From positions 62,001-126,000 of the forward strand of contig NZ_CANTZW010000007.1 of assembly GCF_947855115.1 (NCBI RefSeq): a stretch of DNA of 64,000 nucleotides, given 5' to 3'. The stretch comes from an uncultured Parabacteroides sp. Lineage in GTDB: Bacteria > Bacteroidota > Bacteroidia > Bacteroidales > Tannerellaceae. The translations under genes were made by a program, and so were the position numbers. This document shows positions 62,713 through 64,000 of the stretch, piece after piece. Each line of letters starts with the position of its first letter. The stretch's first letter is position 1. The notes beneath the pieces are model-generated. The model saw only the letters and a list, made by a program, of their open reading frames with translations. It was not told the DNA's origin and ran no database searches.

Positions 62713-62737
62713 CGAAGTCATTAAAATGATAAAAGAG

Positions 62738-62777
62738 GAGTTCCGGCCATACGACGTGGTCGGGATTCTTTTTTATT
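62738..62777 (+). terminator. Terminator-like hairpin in the greA leader
   Basis: GAGTTCCGGCCAT (62738-62750) pairs over 13 positions, several of them G-T, with 62756-62768 around an ACGAC loop. TTTTTTATT follows. Between a promoter and a start codon this may act as an attenuator or define a short RNA. Confidence 0.55.
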
Positions 62778-62824
62778 ATGCGATAATTAATCAATATTAA
62801 TATAAAGAATAAGGAGGATTTAGT

Positions 62825-63295
62825 ATGGCTGTTAGTTATATGACAAAAGACGGCTACGATAAGATTTTAGCTGAAATCAACTATTTGGAGACCGTAAAGC
62901 GCCCCGAGATATCTGCCCAGATCGCTGAGGCGAGAGATAAGGGAGACTTGTCCGAGAACGCGGAGTATGATGCCGCCAAGGAAGCTCAAGGTATCATGGA
63001 GGCGAAGCTCGCCCAATTGAAAAGCCTGATCTCAAACGCTCGCCTGATCGATGAGAGCCGTGTGAAGACAGACGAGGTTCAGATCTTGAATAAGGTGAAG
63101 ATCAAGAATACGAAGAATAATGCTGTCATGACCTATACGTTGGTGTCGGATTCCGAGGCTAACCTGAAAGAAGGCAAGATTTCCGTGAGTACGCCGATAG
63201 CCCAAGGTTTGATGGGGAAGAAGGTTGGGGATGTCGTTGAGATCCGTGTGCCTTCCGGCTTGATGACGTTCGAGATTATGGACATTTCAATTTAA
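62825..63295 (+). CDS. greA: Transcription elongation factor GreA
   Basis: 156 residues, standard length. The N-terminal coiled coil has YMTKDGYDKILAEINYLETVKRPEIS and ARDKGDLSENAEYDAAKE (about 37-54), which includes the acidic tip residues Asp/Glu used in transcript cleavage. The C-terminal FKBP-like domain ends VGDVVEIRVPSGLMTFEIMDI. It rescues backtracked RNA polymerase by stimulating its cleavage activity. An AAGGAGG sequence just before the start is an unusually good Shine-Dalgarno for this genome. The HIT gene follows 15 bases later. Confidence 0.96.
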   Translation: MAVSYMTKDGYDKILAEINYLETVKRPEISAQIAEARDKGDLSENAEYDAAKEAQGIMEAKLAQLKSLISNARLIDESRVKTDEVQILNKVKIKNTKNNAVMTYTLVSDSEANLKEGKISVSTPIAQGLMGKKVGDVVEIRVPSGLMTFEIMDISI

Positions 63296-63310
63296 GGAGC
63301 GGGAAGACGT

Positions 63311-63706
63311 ATGGCAACTATTTTCAGCAGAATCGTGGCGGGTGAGATCCCCAGCCACAAGATCGCGGAAGACGACGAGTTTTTCGCCTTCCTCGATATC
63401 AATCCGGTAGCGTTGGGACATACCTTGGTGATCCCTAAGAAGGAGGTCGATTATATCTTTGATATCGATGATCCGATGCTTGGAAGGATGATAGCTTTCG
63501 CTAAGCGGGTAGCCCGCGCTCAAGAGGCCGCTATCGAGTGCAAGCGTGTGGGGTTGGCCGTTATGGGCTTGGAAGTGCCTCATGCGCATATCCATCTGAT
63601 CCCTATCACGAAAGAGTCTGATATGTATTTCGGAGGAGAGAAATTGGCTGTAAGTCAAGAGGAACTGGCCGAGATCGCCGCTAAGATTAGAAAAGAATTC
63701 AAATAA
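63311..63706 (+). CDS. HIT family protein (HINT-like)
   Basis: 131 residues. TIFSRIVAGEIPSHKIAEDDEFFAFLDINP (about 3-32) is the conserved start. The histidine triad is H-A-H-I-H (VPHAHIHLIPI, about 98-108; the family form is HxHxHxx). It hydrolyses nucleoside phosphoramidates or related dinucleotides. It is co-transcribed with greA, an arrangement common in Bacteroidales. Confidence 0.93.
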   Translation: MATIFSRIVAGEIPSHKIAEDDEFFAFLDINPVALGHTLVIPKKEVDYIFDIDDPMLGRMIAFAKRVARAQEAAIECKRVGLAVMGLEVPHAHIHLIPITKESDMYFGGEKLAVSQEELAEIAAKIRKEFK

Positions 63707-63739
63707 GTGAATATAATTTTTTAATTATAAAAATTTGGT

Positions 63740-63747
63740 TATATTTG
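63740..63747 (+). promoter_or_regulatory. Promoter -7 box for a possible small RNA
   Basis: TATATTTG, an exact TAnnTTTG match, lies 34 bases after the HIT gene. No protein-coding gene follows on this strand before the terminator at 63886. Confidence 0.5.
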
Positions 63748-63754
63748 TACCCGC

Positions 63755-63886
63755 TGTTTTATGCGTGACAATATCATGCGAAGGGAATAGCAAATCATTA
63801 ATATGATTCATTAGTGGTTTTTACTCATAAATTTGTTAACCTTAGAAGAAAGGCCCCTCTGCGATAGAGCGGCCTTCTTTTTTTAA
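63755..63886 (+). ncRNA. Candidate small RNA (about 130 nt)
   Basis: Bounded by a TATATTTG box and an intrinsic terminator, with no reading frame of note inside. The 5' end is estimated from the box. It might instead be the processed 3' end of the greA-HIT transcript. Confidence 0.4.
63846..63886 (+). terminator. Terminator of the greA-HIT unit / candidate small RNA
   Basis: AAGGCC (63850-63855) pairs with GGCCTT (63871-63876). An inner CTCT/AGAG helix is also present, and about eight T residues follow. Confidence 0.8.
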
Positions 63887-63910
63887 ACACACAATAAACA
63901 TTATAAACTA

Positions 63911-64000
63911 CTAAATCCCATATTTTTCTCTCACGCTTTCTAATGAATTCAAGGGAACCATACGGCGTGCCTGTTCCAATTGTGTACGCCATTCCAGTAA
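63911..64000 (-). CDS. Unidentified protein, C-terminal 29 residues
   Basis: The frame is open from the window edge to a TAG at 63911-63913. The peptide ends RRMVPLNSLESVREKYGI, with an amphipathic helix before it (EWRTQLEQARRM). Composition and codon use look like a real gene, but the fragment is too short to name. Confidence 0.5.
   Translation of the reverse strand, partial: LLEWRTQLEQARRMVPLNSLESVREKYGI

Overview
The window looks like a chromosomal segment of a Bacteroidales bacterium, most likely Parabacteroides (P. distasonis-like). The evidence is the family content (DUF4493/PCMD lipoproteins, DUF4369-thioredoxin lipoproteins, a LruC-domain protein, DUF3244, DUF4876, DUF6850, a TonB receptor with a carboxypeptidase-like N-terminus, a T9SS-type C-terminal domain), the many lipoprotein signal peptides, the weak Shine-Dalgarno sequences, and repeated TAnnTTTG boxes, which are the -7 element of the Bacteroidetes primary sigma factor. 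No tRNA, rRNA, CRISPR array, insertion sequence or phage gene was seen.

Layout. 1-3842: 3' end of PEP carboxykinase, a DUF4369/thioredoxin lipoprotein, the ComM/YifB ATPase and an AraC regulator. 4219-13654: two transcription units of five DUF4493 or DUF4493-PCMD lipoproteins, a sixth PCMD lipoprotein and an outer-membrane barrel; this is the best candidate for an undescribed surface system. 14022-16061: metG. 16147-30785: a glycan locus with a sugar aminotransferase, a sugar oxidoreductase, a Wzx flippase, eight glycosyltransferase-like proteins and a YfhO-type membrane protein. Its middle (about 19.9-24.9 kb) is visibly AT-rich and ends in a gene remnant. 30888-37340: housekeeping genes (ahcY, an acyl-CoA synthetase with its XRE-cupin regulator, rpsO, typA). 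37431-43591: envelope proteins (LruC lipoprotein, OmpA-like/TPR lipoprotein, secreted trypsin-fold protease with a T9SS sorting domain).

43723-51293: a tightly spaced seven-gene minus-strand run. It encodes a DUF4876 lipoprotein, a TonB receptor, a DUF6850 barrel, an ArsE/ArsF/ArsG-like redox trio and a cupin, with an AraC regulator just upstream (51455-52258). 52568-54854: a GNAT acetyltransferase and class I fumarase. 55449-58539: a membrane TPR/HTH regulator, a DUF3244 protein, a 44-residue lipoprotein and a small barrel, set among several inverted-repeat regions. 59030-64000: pnp, a thioredoxin-fold lipoprotein lacking the catalytic cysteines, greA, a HIT protein, a possible small RNA, and the 3' end of an unidentified minus-strand gene.

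Gene calls rest on reading the translations and recognising families from memory. No database search was run.
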